A stretch of 64,000 nucleotides of DNA from Gammaproteobacteria bacterium (GCA_028821405.1 JAPPGK010000024.1:1-64000); one strand, 5' to 3'. Shown: positions 45,689 through 55,580, numbered from the stretch's first letter. The notes: generated by a model from the letters alone, not told the origin. A program made the numbers and translations.

Positions 45689-46899
45689 ATGCGTTGACGC
45701 GTTGCGGGCGATCATTGTTGGGCTTGGCGTTTCTTGCCGCGTGCTTCGCCTGCAGCGACGGCGCCTCCAACCAACCGACGGTTCCCGTCGAAGCGCGTGA
45801 CCATCGCTTCACGGTTCAGGCAAGGGGCGAGCTTGTTGCCTCGGAGGCCGTCGACATCCGCGTTCCCGACGGGCTCAACATGGGCTTCGACATCGCCTGG
45901 ATCGTGCCCGAGTACTCCGAGGTCGAGAAGGGCCAGGTGATCGTCAGATTCGACGACTCCGACGTCCGCACGAGTCGCGAGAACATCGTCGTGGAAGTGG
46001 CCTCGCGGGACCTTCAACTCGGTGTCCATACCCAGGACAGCGCCATCGCCCGAATCCTGATCGACCACGAGCGAGACCGCGTCGCCGGCGAACAGGATAT
46101 CGCGAGGACCTTCACCGACGTCGACGAGCCGCTGCTGTTCAGCCGCAACGAGATCCTCGACGCGCTCGGTGATCTGAACCTGCTCGAAGTTCAGGACGCG
46201 TACTTCGCGTGGGCCGCCGACACCCATGAACGCCGAACCACCGCCGAGCTGCATCGACTCGTTGCCTTTCGCGACAACAGCAAGTCCCAGCTCGACAAGC
46301 AGGAGTCCGCGCTCGCCGTGATGGAACTGACCAGTCCCGCTGACGGTACCTTCGTCTACGCGCGTACGCCTTGGGGCGAGAAGCTCACCAAGGGCCAGCG
46401 CGTGTTCCCGGGCCGCTCCGTTGGCTTGTTGCCGGTCAAGGGCAAGGTCAGGGCGCGCATCTTCGTGCCCGAAGTTGACGCCGTTGGACTGAAGGAGGGC
46501 CAGGAAGTCACGCTGCGGCTCGACAGTGACGTCGAACGCGCGTTCGGCGGGCGCGTTTCCAACGTCTCGTCGGTCGCCATTCCCCGAAACCGCGACAACC
46601 CGCAGAAGTACTTCGTCGTCGAGGCCGAGCCGGACCAGGTGGATGCCGAACTGATGCGCGTCGGCAGCAGCCTCCATGCCGCGATCACCACCGGCAGCGT
46701 CGAAAACGGCTTCCTGCTTCCCCAACAAGCGGTCTTCTACGACCAGGATCAGCCCTTCGTATACGTCGTCGAGCGCAACACGATGGCCCGTCGGGAAGTG
46801 AGTCTCGGCCAAGTGAGTCCGACACTGGTCGAAGTCGTCGCCGGTCTCGAAGCCGGCGACGAGGTAGGCGTCTCGGCACCGGATGGTAGTACTGAGTGA
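45685..46899 (+). CDS. HlyD-type adaptor 3, lipoprotein
   Basis: A 404-residue adaptor. The lipobox LAAC (Cys20) after a short hydrophobic segment predicts membrane anchoring by lipid. The lipoyl part reads VPEYSEVEKGQVIVRFDDSD, the coiled coil lies about residues 100-210, and the barrel starts GKVRARIFVPEVDAVGLKEG. The late segment GFLLPQQAVFYDQDQPFVYV is typical of RND/MacA adaptors. Start GTG overlaps the previous stop. Unusual as the third adaptor of one operon. Confidence 0.9.
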   Translation: MNALTRCGRSLLGLAFLAACFACSDGASNQPTVPVEARDHRFTVQARGELVASEAVDIRVPDGLNMGFDIAWIVPEYSEVEKGQVIVRFDDSDVRTSRENIVVEVASRDLQLGVHTQDSAIARILIDHERDRVAGEQDIARTFTDVDEPLLFSRNEILDALGDLNLLEVQDAYFAWAADTHERRTTAELHRLVAFRDNSKSQLDKQESALAVMELTSPADGTFVYARTPWGEKLTKGQRVFPGRSVGLLPVKGKVRARIFVPEVDAVGLKEGQEVTLRLDSDVERAFGGRVSNVSSVAIPRNRDNPQKYFVVEAEPDQVDAELMRVGSSLHAAITTGSVENGFLLPQQAVFYDQDQPFVYVVERNTMARREVSLGQVSPTLVEVVAGLEAGDEVGVSAPDGSTE

Positions 46900-46945
46900 C
46901 CGCGGGTGACCGAATACGGGGTCGTCGTCAGGGTTGGGAGTCGCG

Positions 46946-48241
46946 ATGACGGCGACGGGCCTCGATGCCGGCGGGGTGCTTGCGCGGCACGTGCGTCAGT
47001 CGGCCCGGCACTGGCTTCCCGACATCCGCCAAGCCATGGCGCAGTTGGCTCACCACCGTTTGCGATCCGCCCTCACGTTGCTCGGCATGGTGTTCGGCGT
47101 CGGCGCCGTCATCGCCATGCTCGCGGTCAGCGAAGGCGGTCGCCGCGAAGCACTCACCCTGATCGAAGGCATGGGCGTCGACAACCTGATCGTGGATGCC
47201 ACGGATCCCCCGGGCGAGGAACGCAGGGATGCGCGCAAGCACTCGGCAGGGCTATCGACCGCCGACGCCAATGCCCTTGTCGAAACCCTTCCTTTCGTGG
47301 ATGACTGGGCTGGTGTCCGGCCGATCCACACCTGGAACCTGTTCTCCCGCCACGGCCAGAGCCACGCCGAAGTCTGGGCGGTGAGCCCGTCCTATTTCGA
47401 ACTCTCGCGCCTAAGCTCGACCGCTGGCGACCTTTTCGACGATGCGGACAACGACCGGTTCGCGCAGGTCGCCGTGCTCGGGGAAACGGCGGCCCGGTCC
47501 TTGTTCCCAAACGGCGGCGCCGTTGGCGAGTTCGTCAAGGTGAACCACCTATGGCTCAAGGTGGTAGCGATACTAAGGGATCGACAACTTCCCGACGACG
47601 AGTTCCAGGGCTTCGATGTGGGCGGGGAAAGCGACCGCGTCTACCTGCCCCTCGAGACCGCCCTTAAGCGCCTACGTATTCCCGCTTGGGATCCGGAACT
47701 CGCCCAGCTGAAGGTGCGCCTCTCGGGCGGCTACTCGCCCACCTCGGCGGCGGGCGCCGTCCAGCACCTGCTCGACCGACGCCACGGCGGTCAGAAGGAC
47801 ACCCGTATCACGGTACCCGTCCGGCTTCTTGCCCAGCACCAGCAGACCCAGCGCATCTTCACGATCGTGATGTCGGCGGTGGCCGGTATTTCGCTGCTCG
47901 TCGGTGGAATCGGCATCATGAACATCATGATGGCGAGCGTCATGGAACGACGCTCCGAGATCGGCCTGCTGCGCGCGGTCGGCGCCCGCGAAAAGGACAT
48001 CGTGCGGCAGTTCCTGGTCGAAGCCACCCTGATCGCACTCTTCGGTGCGGCCGCCGGGGTGGTGCTCGGCGTGGTCATCGCCTACGTCATCGCCGCGTTC
48101 GCCGGCTGGGCCGTCGCCTGGTCGTTGCCGGGCATCGCCCTGGCCGTTCTCGTCTGCATGGCGATCGCGGTCGGCTTCGGGGTGTATCCGGCGATGTCCG
48201 CCGCGCGGCTGGATCCGGTGGCGGCGTTGCAGACGGAGTAG
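46946..48241 (+). CDS. MacB/FtsX-type ABC permease
   Basis: A 431-residue permease. N-terminal span SALTLLGMVFGVGAVIAML, a large periplasmic domain (residues about 60-290), and three C-terminal spans beginning IVMSAVAGISLLVGGIGIMN. The MASVMERRSEIGLLRAVGAR motif is diagnostic. It lacks its own ATPase domain, which is encoded at the start of the operon. Start ATG at 46946 has GGGAG six bases upstream; TTG at 46934 is possible. Confidence 0.93.
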   Translation: MTATGLDAGGVLARHVRQSARHWLPDIRQAMAQLAHHRLRSALTLLGMVFGVGAVIAMLAVSEGGRREALTLIEGMGVDNLIVDATDPPGEERRDARKHSAGLSTADANALVETLPFVDDWAGVRPIHTWNLFSRHGQSHAEVWAVSPSYFELSRLSSTAGDLFDDADNDRFAQVAVLGETAARSLFPNGGAVGEFVKVNHLWLKVVAILRDRQLPDDEFQGFDVGGESDRVYLPLETALKRLRIPAWDPELAQLKVRLSGGYSPTSAAGAVQHLLDRRHGGQKDTRITVPVRLLAQHQQTQRIFTIVMSAVAGISLLVGGIGIMNIMMASVMERRSEIGLLRAVGAREKDIVRQFLVEATLIALFGAAAGVVLGVVIAYVIAAFAGWAVAWSLPGIALAVLVCMAIAVGFGVYPAMSAARLDPVAALQTE

Positions 48242-48251
48242 CGCAAGGGCC

Positions 48252-48977
48252 GTGGAACGCTACGTAACCTCGAACGGCGCCCGCCTCTGGACGTGCTCGA
48301 GCGGCCACGGCACGCCCTTCCTGATGTTCAACGGCGGTCCGGGCTGCGACGACTACCTCGGGCCAGTCGCCGGCATGATCGAGGACATCTGCCAGGTCAT
48401 CCGGTTCGAGCCGCGCGGCTGCGGTCGATCCGACTGGGATGGCAACTACGCCGTGGAAACCATGATCGAAGATGCCGAATCCGTCCGGCGGGCGTACGGT
48501 GTGGAAGGGTGCATCGTCGGAGGACACAGCTTCGGGCCCGACCTCGCGCTCGCGTACACGCTTCGATTTCCGGACCATGTCATCGGATTGATCGGCATCG
48601 CGGGCGGCAGGGTCGTGAACGACCGGACTTGGAGCGAGGCGTATCACCGCAATCTCGACACGGTCGGCGAGGACTTGGGTGGCGTGGTGTTCACCGCCGA
48701 CGACAACGTGAACCCGGAAGGCAACCGTTCCTGGCGCGAGTACATCAAGCGCCCAGCGCTATTCCGCGAGATTGCGCACACCCGGATTCCCGCCACCTTC
48801 ATCAACGGTTCCGAGGACATCCGGCCGAGCTGGCCGACCCGGCAGTTGGCGGCTTTGATGCCAAACGGACGCTACATCGAGATTGCCGGCGCAGCCCATA
48901 CCGTGTGGCTGACGCATGCCGCCGAGTTGCGAGCGGCCGTGCGCGAGGCAGTGGCGCGAATACGACAGGCCGAGTAG
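48252..48977 (+). CDS. Alpha/beta hydrolase, proline iminopeptidase-like
   Basis: A 241-residue hydrolase. Oxyanion region LMFNGGPGCDDYL, nucleophile VGGHSFGPDLALAY, acid FINGSEDIRPSW and His GAAHTVWLTH. The GGPG and FEPRGCGRSD segments point to the proline iminopeptidase/epoxide hydrolase group. GTG start at 48252, only 10 bp after the permease stop, so it may be co-transcribed with the exporter. Confidence 0.9.
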   Translation: MERYVTSNGARLWTCSSGHGTPFLMFNGGPGCDDYLGPVAGMIEDICQVIRFEPRGCGRSDWDGNYAVETMIEDAESVRRAYGVEGCIVGGHSFGPDLALAYTLRFPDHVIGLIGIAGGRVVNDRTWSEAYHRNLDTVGEDLGGVVFTADDNVNPEGNRSWREYIKRPALFREIAHTRIPATFINGSEDIRPSWPTRQLAALMPNGRYIEIAGAAHTVWLTHAAELRAAVREAVARIRQAE

Positions 48978-49071
48978 AGGCAAGACGCGGCTTTGGGCAT
49001 CTACGCTACACTCCCTTAAGCCACCCGCAACGTGCCGATGGACAACCGGCGCGGCTGGACAAGGAGTAGAC

Positions 49072-49488
49072 ATGTCGCTCAGCATCTATCTCACCTTCGA
49101 CGGCAACTGCCGTGAAGCCTTCGAGTTCTACCGAGCCGTGTTCGGCACGGAGTTCGTCGTGCTCTCCACCTTCGGCGAAGGTCCCGAGGACATGGAAGTG
49201 TCGGATGCAGACAAGGACAAGGTGATGCATGTAACCCTGCCCATCGGTTCGAACGTCCTGATGGGCAGCGACAACAGCCCCCACGGGCCACCCGTCGTGG
49301 TCGGCAACAACTTCTCGATTTCGGTCGATGCACAAAGCCGTGAAGAGAGCGACGACCTCATTGGCAGGTTGGCCGACGGCGGCACCGTGACCATGCCGAT
49401 GGAAGAGACCTTCTGGGGATCCTATTTCGGGATGTGCACGGACCCCTTCGGCGTCAACTGGATGGTCTCCTGCGACCTATCTGCGTAG
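49072..49488 (+). CDS. VOC-superfamily (PhnB-like) protein
   Basis: A 138-residue protein of the glyoxalase/bleomycin-resistance fold. LTFDGNCREAFEFYRAVFGT opens the domain; ETFWGSYFGMCTDPFGVNWM closes it, the signature of PhnB/3-demethylubiquinone-type VOC proteins. The ATG at 49072 is preceded by AAGGAG. Function unknown. Confidence 0.92.
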   Translation: MSLSIYLTFDGNCREAFEFYRAVFGTEFVVLSTFGEGPEDMEVSDADKDKVMHVTLPIGSNVLMGSDNSPHGPPVVVGNNFSISVDAQSREESDDLIGRLADGGTVTMPMEETFWGSYFGMCTDPFGVNWMVSCDLSA

Positions 49489-49567
49489 GCCAACGCTGAT
49501 TGGCACTTCGTCGCGACGTTCCCCACTAGTCGTCGGCGGCGGCGCCGCACGGTCAAGCGCGAATCGC

Positions 49568-51811
49568 TTGGGCTGTGCCGTCGCCATCGCAGGCATTCTC
49601 GCGGGGGCGGGCTTGGTGCCCGAAACCGCCCGTGCCGACGACTACGCGGGTTCGGCAGTCTGCAAGTCCTGCCATGCGGCTGAGGCGGTGGCCTGGGAAC
49701 GCTCGGACCATTTCCGCGCCATGCAGGAGGCCACGCCGGGCACCGTGGCTGGCGATTTCTCCGACGTTCGGGTCACGTTCCACGGCATGGACACGCGGTT
49801 CTTCCGGGAGGGTGACGACCACTTCGTCGAAACCGTAGGACCCTCTGGGAGTCGCGGGAAATACCCCGTTCGGTACACGTTCGGCCACCGGCCCTTGCAG
49901 CAGTACCTGTTGGATCGGGGCGACGGCGTCCTGCAGGCGTTCGACGTGGCCTGGGATACGCGATCCGAACCCGAGGGCCAACGCTGGTATCACCTGCAGC
50001 CCGATGAGCCGGTCTCCCCCGCTCACCCGTTCTTCTGGACCCGGCACGCGATGAACTGGTCCAGCCAGTGCGCCGACTGCCATTCGACCCGGGTGGTCAA
50101 GACATTCGACCCGAAAAAGCGGGAGTTCACGACCGACTACCGGGAGGCGAATGTCGGCTGCGAAGCCTGCCACGGGCCGGCCGGCGAACACGTCCGGCTT
50201 GCCGAGTCGAACGAGCTGGCCGACGTGCCGTTTGCGGGATTCGCATCCGGGCCATCGCCACCGATCAAGTGGCTGTTCCCGGCGGAGAAGTCGATCGCCG
50301 AACCGCACGGTGGCGGCGCCGATCGTGAGATCGACATGTGCGGCGGCTGCCACTCGCTGCGGACGCCGCTCACCACCGAACCGTTCGGCAAGCCCTACCA
50401 CGAGGCATACCGCCTGGAACTCGTTGACGACGTCCGCTATTTCCTGGACGGCCAGATTCGCGAGGAGGTCTTCGTCCTCGGATCCTTCCTGCAGAGCAAG
50501 ATGCACGTTCGCGGCGTGACCTGCGGCAACTGCCACGAGCCGCATAGCGGCGATCTACGCTTCCCGGGCAACGGCGTCTGCGCGCAATGCCACCGCGCCG
50601 ATGTCTACGACGTCGCAAGCCATCACCGACATCCGCCTGGGCAACCCGGGAGCGCCTGCATCGACTGCCACATGCCGGCGCGAACCTACATGGGCGTGGA
50701 CGACCGTCGCGATCACTCGTTCCCGATCCCGAGGCCAGCACTCGGGGCCGAACTCGGCGTCCCGAATGCCTGCGCGGACTGCCACGAGGGTCGCGATGAC
50801 CAATGGGCGATCGCGTCCCTGCGCGACTGGGGCGTGGCGGAGGACAGGGACCATTGGGCACGCATCCACGAGGGCCTTCGCCGCGGGAACCCCGAGGCGT
50901 TGGCGACGGCAGAGGCGCTGCTCGAGACACCGGGTCTCTCGCCCCTGGTGGCGGCAAGCCTTCTCGCGCAAACCGCGAACGTGGCAACGACCGCCCTCGG
51001 CGACGTTTTGAGGCCGTGGCTCGACCATTCCGACCCGTTGGTTCGGCGCGGCGCGATGGCGGGAACGGGGGGACTGCCCAACGACCTTCGCTGGTGGACG
51101 CTGGCCAACCGGCTGCACGAGACGCACCCCGGCGTGCGCTTCGAGATGGCGGTCTCGCTATCCGAGATCTATCCCGGACTCTCGCCCGCAGCCCGCCGGG
51201 CGGCAGCCCCGTTGCTTGCCGACTACAGGCAAAGGCTCGCCGCGTCGGCCGACCTCGCTGCCACGCAAACAGCCCTCGCGCGCCTGGAAGTCAGCCTCGG
51301 TCGAACTGCTCCGGCCCAACGCGCCTTTGAGCGAGCCCTCGAGATCGACCCCACATCCTTGGTGGCGTTGGTGGACTTCGCAGACCTGCGACGCGCCCAG
51401 GGCCACGAACAGGAGGCCGGGACGCTGCTTCGCCGAGCGCTGAGTGTTGCCCCCGACAACGGCACCGCCAACGTCGCCTACGGTCTTCACCTGGTACGCC
51501 TCAACCGACACGACCAAGCGCTGACACGACTATCCACGGCGGCACACGCCCCGGATGCGCAGCCGAGATTCGTATACATCTACGCCGTGGCGCTGGACTC
51601 CCTCGGAAAGCGCGAACGAGCACTCACCGCGTTGCGCGAAGGAATCGGACGCTGGCCGTGGAGCTTCGACCTGCTGACGACGCTGGTGCTCTACATCGGC
51701 GACGACCGTTCGCCCGAACTGCACAGACATCTCGACACGCTCGAAGCCCTTGCGCCCGACTCGCCGCAGGTTCGGGCCCTCCGGGAACGCTACACCGGGC
51801 ATCGGCAGTAA
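49568..51811 (+). CDS. Octahaem cytochrome c with C-terminal TPRs
   Basis: A 747-residue exported protein. The signal peptide is VAIAGILAGAGLVPETARA. Eight CxxCH haem sites are visible: CKSCH, CADCH, CEACH, CGGCH, CGNCH, CAQCH, CIDCH and CADCH. Residues from about 430 hold HEAT-like helices, then tetratricopeptide repeats (APAQRAFERALEIDPTSLVA, EAGTLLRRALSVAPDNGTAN). Cytochromes of this type are found in proteobacteria, and their electron partners are not established. TTG start with no clear ribosome-binding site. No haem-lyase genes are nearby. Confidence 0.92.
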   Translation: MGCAVAIAGILAGAGLVPETARADDYAGSAVCKSCHAAEAVAWERSDHFRAMQEATPGTVAGDFSDVRVTFHGMDTRFFREGDDHFVETVGPSGSRGKYPVRYTFGHRPLQQYLLDRGDGVLQAFDVAWDTRSEPEGQRWYHLQPDEPVSPAHPFFWTRHAMNWSSQCADCHSTRVVKTFDPKKREFTTDYREANVGCEACHGPAGEHVRLAESNELADVPFAGFASGPSPPIKWLFPAEKSIAEPHGGGADREIDMCGGCHSLRTPLTTEPFGKPYHEAYRLELVDDVRYFLDGQIREEVFVLGSFLQSKMHVRGVTCGNCHEPHSGDLRFPGNGVCAQCHRADVYDVASHHRHPPGQPGSACIDCHMPARTYMGVDDRRDHSFPIPRPALGAELGVPNACADCHEGRDDQWAIASLRDWGVAEDRDHWARIHEGLRRGNPEALATAEALLETPGLSPLVAASLLAQTANVATTALGDVLRPWLDHSDPLVRRGAMAGTGGLPNDLRWWTLANRLHETHPGVRFEMAVSLSEIYPGLSPAARRAAAPLLADYRQRLAASADLAATQTALARLEVSLGRTAPAQRAFERALEIDPTSLVALVDFADLRRAQGHEQEAGTLLRRALSVAPDNGTANVAYGLHLVRLNRHDQALTRLSTAAHAPDAQPRFVYIYAVALDSLGKRERALTALREGIGRWPWSFDLLTTLVLYIGDDRSPELHRHLDTLEALAPDSPQVRALRERYTGHRQ

Positions 51812-51840
51812 ACGCGAGACCGGCTCGGGTGTTGATGCAG

Positions 51841-52998
51841 CTACCACGGCTTCAACTCTTGGGGCAGGTCTGACAGCGCGACCGCCCGTATCTGCTTCGC
51901 CATGTCGAACGAATGCCGGCCCGCATGTATGACGACTAGACGCTGAAGCTCGAGGTCCGCAAGGGCGATCCGCATCGACGCGGTGATGCCCGGGGCGGAC
52001 GTGCGTTTGACCTCGAATCCCCAACGCTTTCTGCCGCGAACGACCAAGAGATCGAGTTCGGCACCGGCATGGGTAGCCCAGAAGAAGCACTCGTGGGGCC
52101 TTACCGCAAGGAACGAAGCCACTTGGCTTATCACGAAACCCTCCCACGAGGCGCCAAGTTTGGGATGGACATCAAGGTCCGACCGGTTGGTAATGCCGAG
52201 CAGGGCGTGCAATAGGCCGGTATCCGCAAGATAGACCTTCGGCGCCTTGACTTGACGTTTTTTTAAGTTTGCGTGCCACGGCTGGAGCTGCCGCACGACA
52301 AACGCGGAAGTAAGGACGTCAAGGTAGTGTCGAACCGTGGCATGGTTCACGCCGAAGTTCCGGGCAAACTCCGAGGCGTTCCAGACTTGGCCGTGATAGA
52401 GCGCCAGCATGGTCCAGAAGCGCCTAAGCGTGGCGGCGCCGGTCCGAATGCCAAGCTGGGGCATGTCGCGCTCGAGAAACGTGCTGATGAAGTCCTCACG
52501 CCAATCCCGGCTCTTCGAGTTCGATGACGCCAAGTACGAACGCGGAAAGCCGCCTCGAAGCCAGAGAATCGAATGACTCTTGATGCCCACTTCCGGCAGG
52601 GAGAAACCGTCGAGCGGGTGCAGAGCCAGACGACCCGCCAAGGTTTCGTTCCCTTGCCGAAGCAGGGCCGGTGAAGCACTGCCCAGGACCAAGAACCTCG
52701 TACGGATTGGTCTTCGATCCGCCAATACGCGGAGTAGCGGGAAAAGCCCCGGCAACCGGTGGATCTCGTCCAAGACAACGAGGCCCCTTAGAGGTTCGAG
52801 TGCCAACTCCGCATCCGCCAACCGGGCTAGATCACCCGGCCGCTCCAAGTCGAAGACGTGGCAAGGCTGTCTCCACGCCGCTTGCACGTCCCTCGCGAGC
52901 GTCGTCTTGCCTACCTGCCTAGCGCCGAGTATGGCGACAACCGGGTTGTCGCGTAGTAGCGATTGCACCCGAGTAAGATGTTGGGGGCGTCGTACCAC
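51841..52998 (-). CDS. AAA ATPase with DUF4143 domain
   Basis: A 385-residue protein. Walker A is ILGARQVGKTTLA and Walker B is GLVVLDEIHRLP. AAA_14 is followed by a DUF4143 domain from about residue 200 (NHATVRHYLDVLTSAFVVRQ, YLADTGLLHALLGI), with a restriction-nuclease-like end (GAELDLLVVRGRKRWGFEVK, which has the D-ExK look). Common in bacteria and archaea; the function is unclear, possibly defence- or toxin-related. It is isolated from the flanking plus-strand genes. Confidence 0.93.
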   Translation of the reverse strand: MVRRPQHLTRVQSLLRDNPVVAILGARQVGKTTLARDVQAAWRQPCHVFDLERPGDLARLADAELALEPLRGLVVLDEIHRLPGLFPLLRVLADRRPIRTRFLVLGSASPALLRQGNETLAGRLALHPLDGFSLPEVGIKSHSILWLRGGFPRSYLASSNSKSRDWREDFISTFLERDMPQLGIRTGAATLRRFWTMLALYHGQVWNASEFARNFGVNHATVRHYLDVLTSAFVVRQLQPWHANLKKRQVKAPKVYLADTGLLHALLGITNRSDLDVHPKLGASWEGFVISQVASFLAVRPHECFFWATHAGAELDLLVVRGRKRWGFEVKRTSAPGITASMRIALADLELQRLVVIHAGRHSFDMAKQIRAVALSDLPQELKPW

Positions 52999-53283
52999 AA
53001 CGAACCTAATCTTGAAATTTGATGGGTGGCCTATCAGATTTCAAGCTGTTGATCATCCGCTGAGGCAATCGACCGCCAACCGTAGCGCACCCTGCCCGCG
53101 ACCCGAGCTTCGCCAGGAACTTGCGGGACACGACACTAGCGCCACAAAAGCCGTTGCCTAGCGGCACCGCCTTTCGCCCAGCCCAAGCCGCCCTAGCACC
53201 CCCGACTTTCGGCGAACGCCGAAACGTCCGGCAGGCGGCTAGGCTACACTGCGCGTGTTGCGGCGGCTTCTCAAGGAGCGGAC

Positions 53284-55206
53284 TTGAGCGAGGCGACAGA
53301 TAACCAGGCGCTCGGCGTTCCGGGTTCATCGGCGGCACCGACTTCCCAGTTCGGCTTGCTTGGCACCCGCCGCCTCGGGCCTCTGTTCATCACCCAGTTC
53401 TTCGGCGCGTTCAACGACAACCTGTTCCGGTGGGCCTTCGTGGCCGTCCTCACCTTCGGCGGCCTGATCGCCGCGGACACGTCGCGGGTATACAACAATC
53501 TGGCGGCGGTCGTTTTCATCCTGCCGTTCTTCCTGTTCTCGGCGACGGCCGGCACGCTGGCCGACCGGTTCGAGAAGTCGAGGCTTGTTCGTTTCGTCAA
53601 GATCGGCGAGATCGGCGTCGCGGCGCTCGCCGGGATCGCGCTTTATCTGCAAAGCCTCCCCGCGTTGTTCACCGTGCTCTTCCTGCTCGGTGTGCAATCC
53701 ACGTTCTTCGGGCCGCTCAAGTACTCGATCCTGCCGCAGCACCTCGACTCCCGGGAACTGGTGGGCGGCAACGCCATGGTCCAGATGGGTACGTTCGTGG
53801 CGATCCTCCTCGGCACCATCGCGGGCGGGATCGTCGGCGACCTGGAAGGCGTCTCGCTGCTGCTGTTCGCCTTCGTGGTCCTGGTGGCGGTGCTGGGCTA
53901 CCTCGCATGTCGGTGGATTCCGCGTGCCCAACCCACGAAGACCGACAATCTGGGCTGGAACCCCGCCGTCGAAACCTGGCGTTTGATCACGCTCGCCCGG
54001 GAACGCAAGGCGGTATTCCTGTCGATACTCGGTGTGTCCTGGTTCTGGCTGCTCGGCTCCGTCGTCCTCGTGCAGATCCCGTCGCTGGTGCGCGACCTAT
54101 CCGGGGGACAGCCCGTGGTCACGTTGATCATGGTGGTCTTCACCGTCGCCATCGCCCTCGGCTCGCTGTTTTGCGAAAAGCTCTCGGGACGGCGTGTCGA
54201 GATCGGGCTGGTGCCCGTCGGCGCGGCAGGCGTCAGTCTGTTCGGCCTCGACGCCTACTTCGCGATCAGCGCCATTGCGGCTGGCGAGACGGAGCGCACC
54301 GTCATCGAGTTCCTCCGCACGCCAGGCGTGGCCCGGCTCATGGTCGATCTGACCATGATGGGCATCTTCACGGGCCTCTACGTCGTGCCGCTGCAGGCGA
54401 ACATCCAGTCTCGCACGCCAAACGACCGGCGTGCCCGGGTCATCGCCGCCAACAACGTGCTGAATTCCTTGTTCATGGTCGTGGGTGCCGGTTTCGCGAT
54501 CGGATGGTTCCTGCTCGACGGCACCATCGGTGGCCTGATCGCCGCCTTGGCGGTCATCAACGCGGGCGTCGCGGTGTTCATCTTCCAGCAGGTGCCCGAG
54601 TTCGCCATGCGGTTCCTGGTCTGGGCGATCTCCCACACGATGTACCGGGTGCGCCACCAAGGGCTCGACACGATCCCCGAAAAGGGTCCGGCGGTACTGG
54701 TCTGCAACCACGTCAGCTACATGGACGCCTGCCTGCTCGCCGGTGCGGTGCGGCGACCGATCCGCTTCGTCATGCACCAGAACATCTACCGGCTACCGGT
54801 GCTCAACTTCATCTTCCGCACCGGGCGCACGGTGCCGATTCTTCCCGAGACCGAAGATCCGGCGGTCTACGAAGCCGCGTTCCGGGACGTTCGCGAGGGG
54901 TTGGCTGATGGCGACCTCTTCTGCATCTTCCCGGAGGGCAAGCTCACCCTCGACGGCGAAGTCGACCGGTTCCGCAAGGGGATCGAGCGAATCGTTGGCG
55001 AAACCCCCGTGCCCGTTGTCCCGATGGCGCTACGCGGTCTCTGGGGAAGTTTCTTCAGCCGGGAGGGCAAAGGCGCATTCCGACGCGGCCCCGGTCGGTT
55101 CTGGAGCCGCGTCGACATCGTCGTGGGCCAAGCCGTGGCGGCCGAGGCGGTGGAAGCCGACAACCTGCGCGAGCGGGTGCTTGCCTTGCGCGGCAACGAT
55201 CGGTGA
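53284..55206 (+). CDS. MFS transporter fused to a PlsC acyltransferase
   Basis: A 640-residue fusion. Residues about 20-430 are a 12-span MFS domain (FGAFNDNLFRWAFVAVLTFG). Residues about 440-640 are a 1-acylglycerol-phosphate acyltransferase: CNHVSYMDACLLAG is the HxxxxD box and FPEGKLTLDGE is block III. It resembles the LplT/Aas lysophospholipid flip and acylation system but lacks the acyl-ACP synthetase domain. TTG start at 53284 with AAGGAG upstream. Overlaps the GNAT gene by GTGA. Likely role: recycling lysophospholipids at the inner membrane. Confidence 0.92.
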   Translation: MSEATDNQALGVPGSSAAPTSQFGLLGTRRLGPLFITQFFGAFNDNLFRWAFVAVLTFGGLIAADTSRVYNNLAAVVFILPFFLFSATAGTLADRFEKSRLVRFVKIGEIGVAALAGIALYLQSLPALFTVLFLLGVQSTFFGPLKYSILPQHLDSRELVGGNAMVQMGTFVAILLGTIAGGIVGDLEGVSLLLFAFVVLVAVLGYLACRWIPRAQPTKTDNLGWNPAVETWRLITLARERKAVFLSILGVSWFWLLGSVVLVQIPSLVRDLSGGQPVVTLIMVVFTVAIALGSLFCEKLSGRRVEIGLVPVGAAGVSLFGLDAYFAISAIAAGETERTVIEFLRTPGVARLMVDLTMMGIFTGLYVVPLQANIQSRTPNDRRARVIAANNVLNSLFMVVGAGFAIGWFLLDGTIGGLIAALAVINAGVAVFIFQQVPEFAMRFLVWAISHTMYRVRHQGLDTIPEKGPAVLVCNHVSYMDACLLAGAVRRPIRFVMHQNIYRLPVLNFIFRTGRTVPILPETEDPAVYEAAFRDVREGLADGDLFCIFPEGKLTLDGEVDRFRKGIERIVGETPVPVVPMALRGLWGSFFSREGKGAFRRGPGRFWSRVDIVVGQAVAAEAVEADNLRERVLALRGNDR

Positions 55207-55580
55207 GCGGACCTCCTGCGGATTTCAGCCACCGCGACGTCGACGTCTATCCGCCCTTCCCCCACGAGGACCCTCGGCATCTAGTCGGCGTAGCGGCCGT
55301 CGGCGAACTCGTGCGCGTCGCCAAACTCGACGGGCGCGTCGTCGGCGCCTACCGCCTTGTCCGCACCGGTCAGACACGATTCGCGATCAAGGCCCTCGTC
55401 ATCGACGAAGAATACCGTGGCCATGGCATCGGCCGCTGGCTGCTCGGCCACGCCATCGGGATCGCTGAATTGAAGGGCGGCAGGGTCATCGATGCCCCGC
55501 GTACCGCGGAGGGGTTCTTCGCCGTTAGCGGTTTCGAGCCGGTAGGCAACATCCTCCGCTTGAACCTGACGCCCGAGTAG
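55203..55580 (+). CDS. GNAT-family acetyltransferase
   Basis: A 125-residue single-domain GNAT. Motif A reads LVIDEEYRGHGIGRWLLGHA and motif B ends in AEGFFAVSGFEPVGNI. Start GTG overlaps the stop of the MFS-PlsC gene, so the two are coupled. Substrate unknown. Confidence 0.9.
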   Translation: MSGPPADFSHRDVDVYPPFPHEDPRHLVGVAAVGELVRVAKLDGRVVGAYRLVRTGQTRFAIKALVIDEEYRGHGIGRWLLGHAIGIAELKGGRVIDAPRTAEGFFAVSGFEPVGNILRLNLTPE

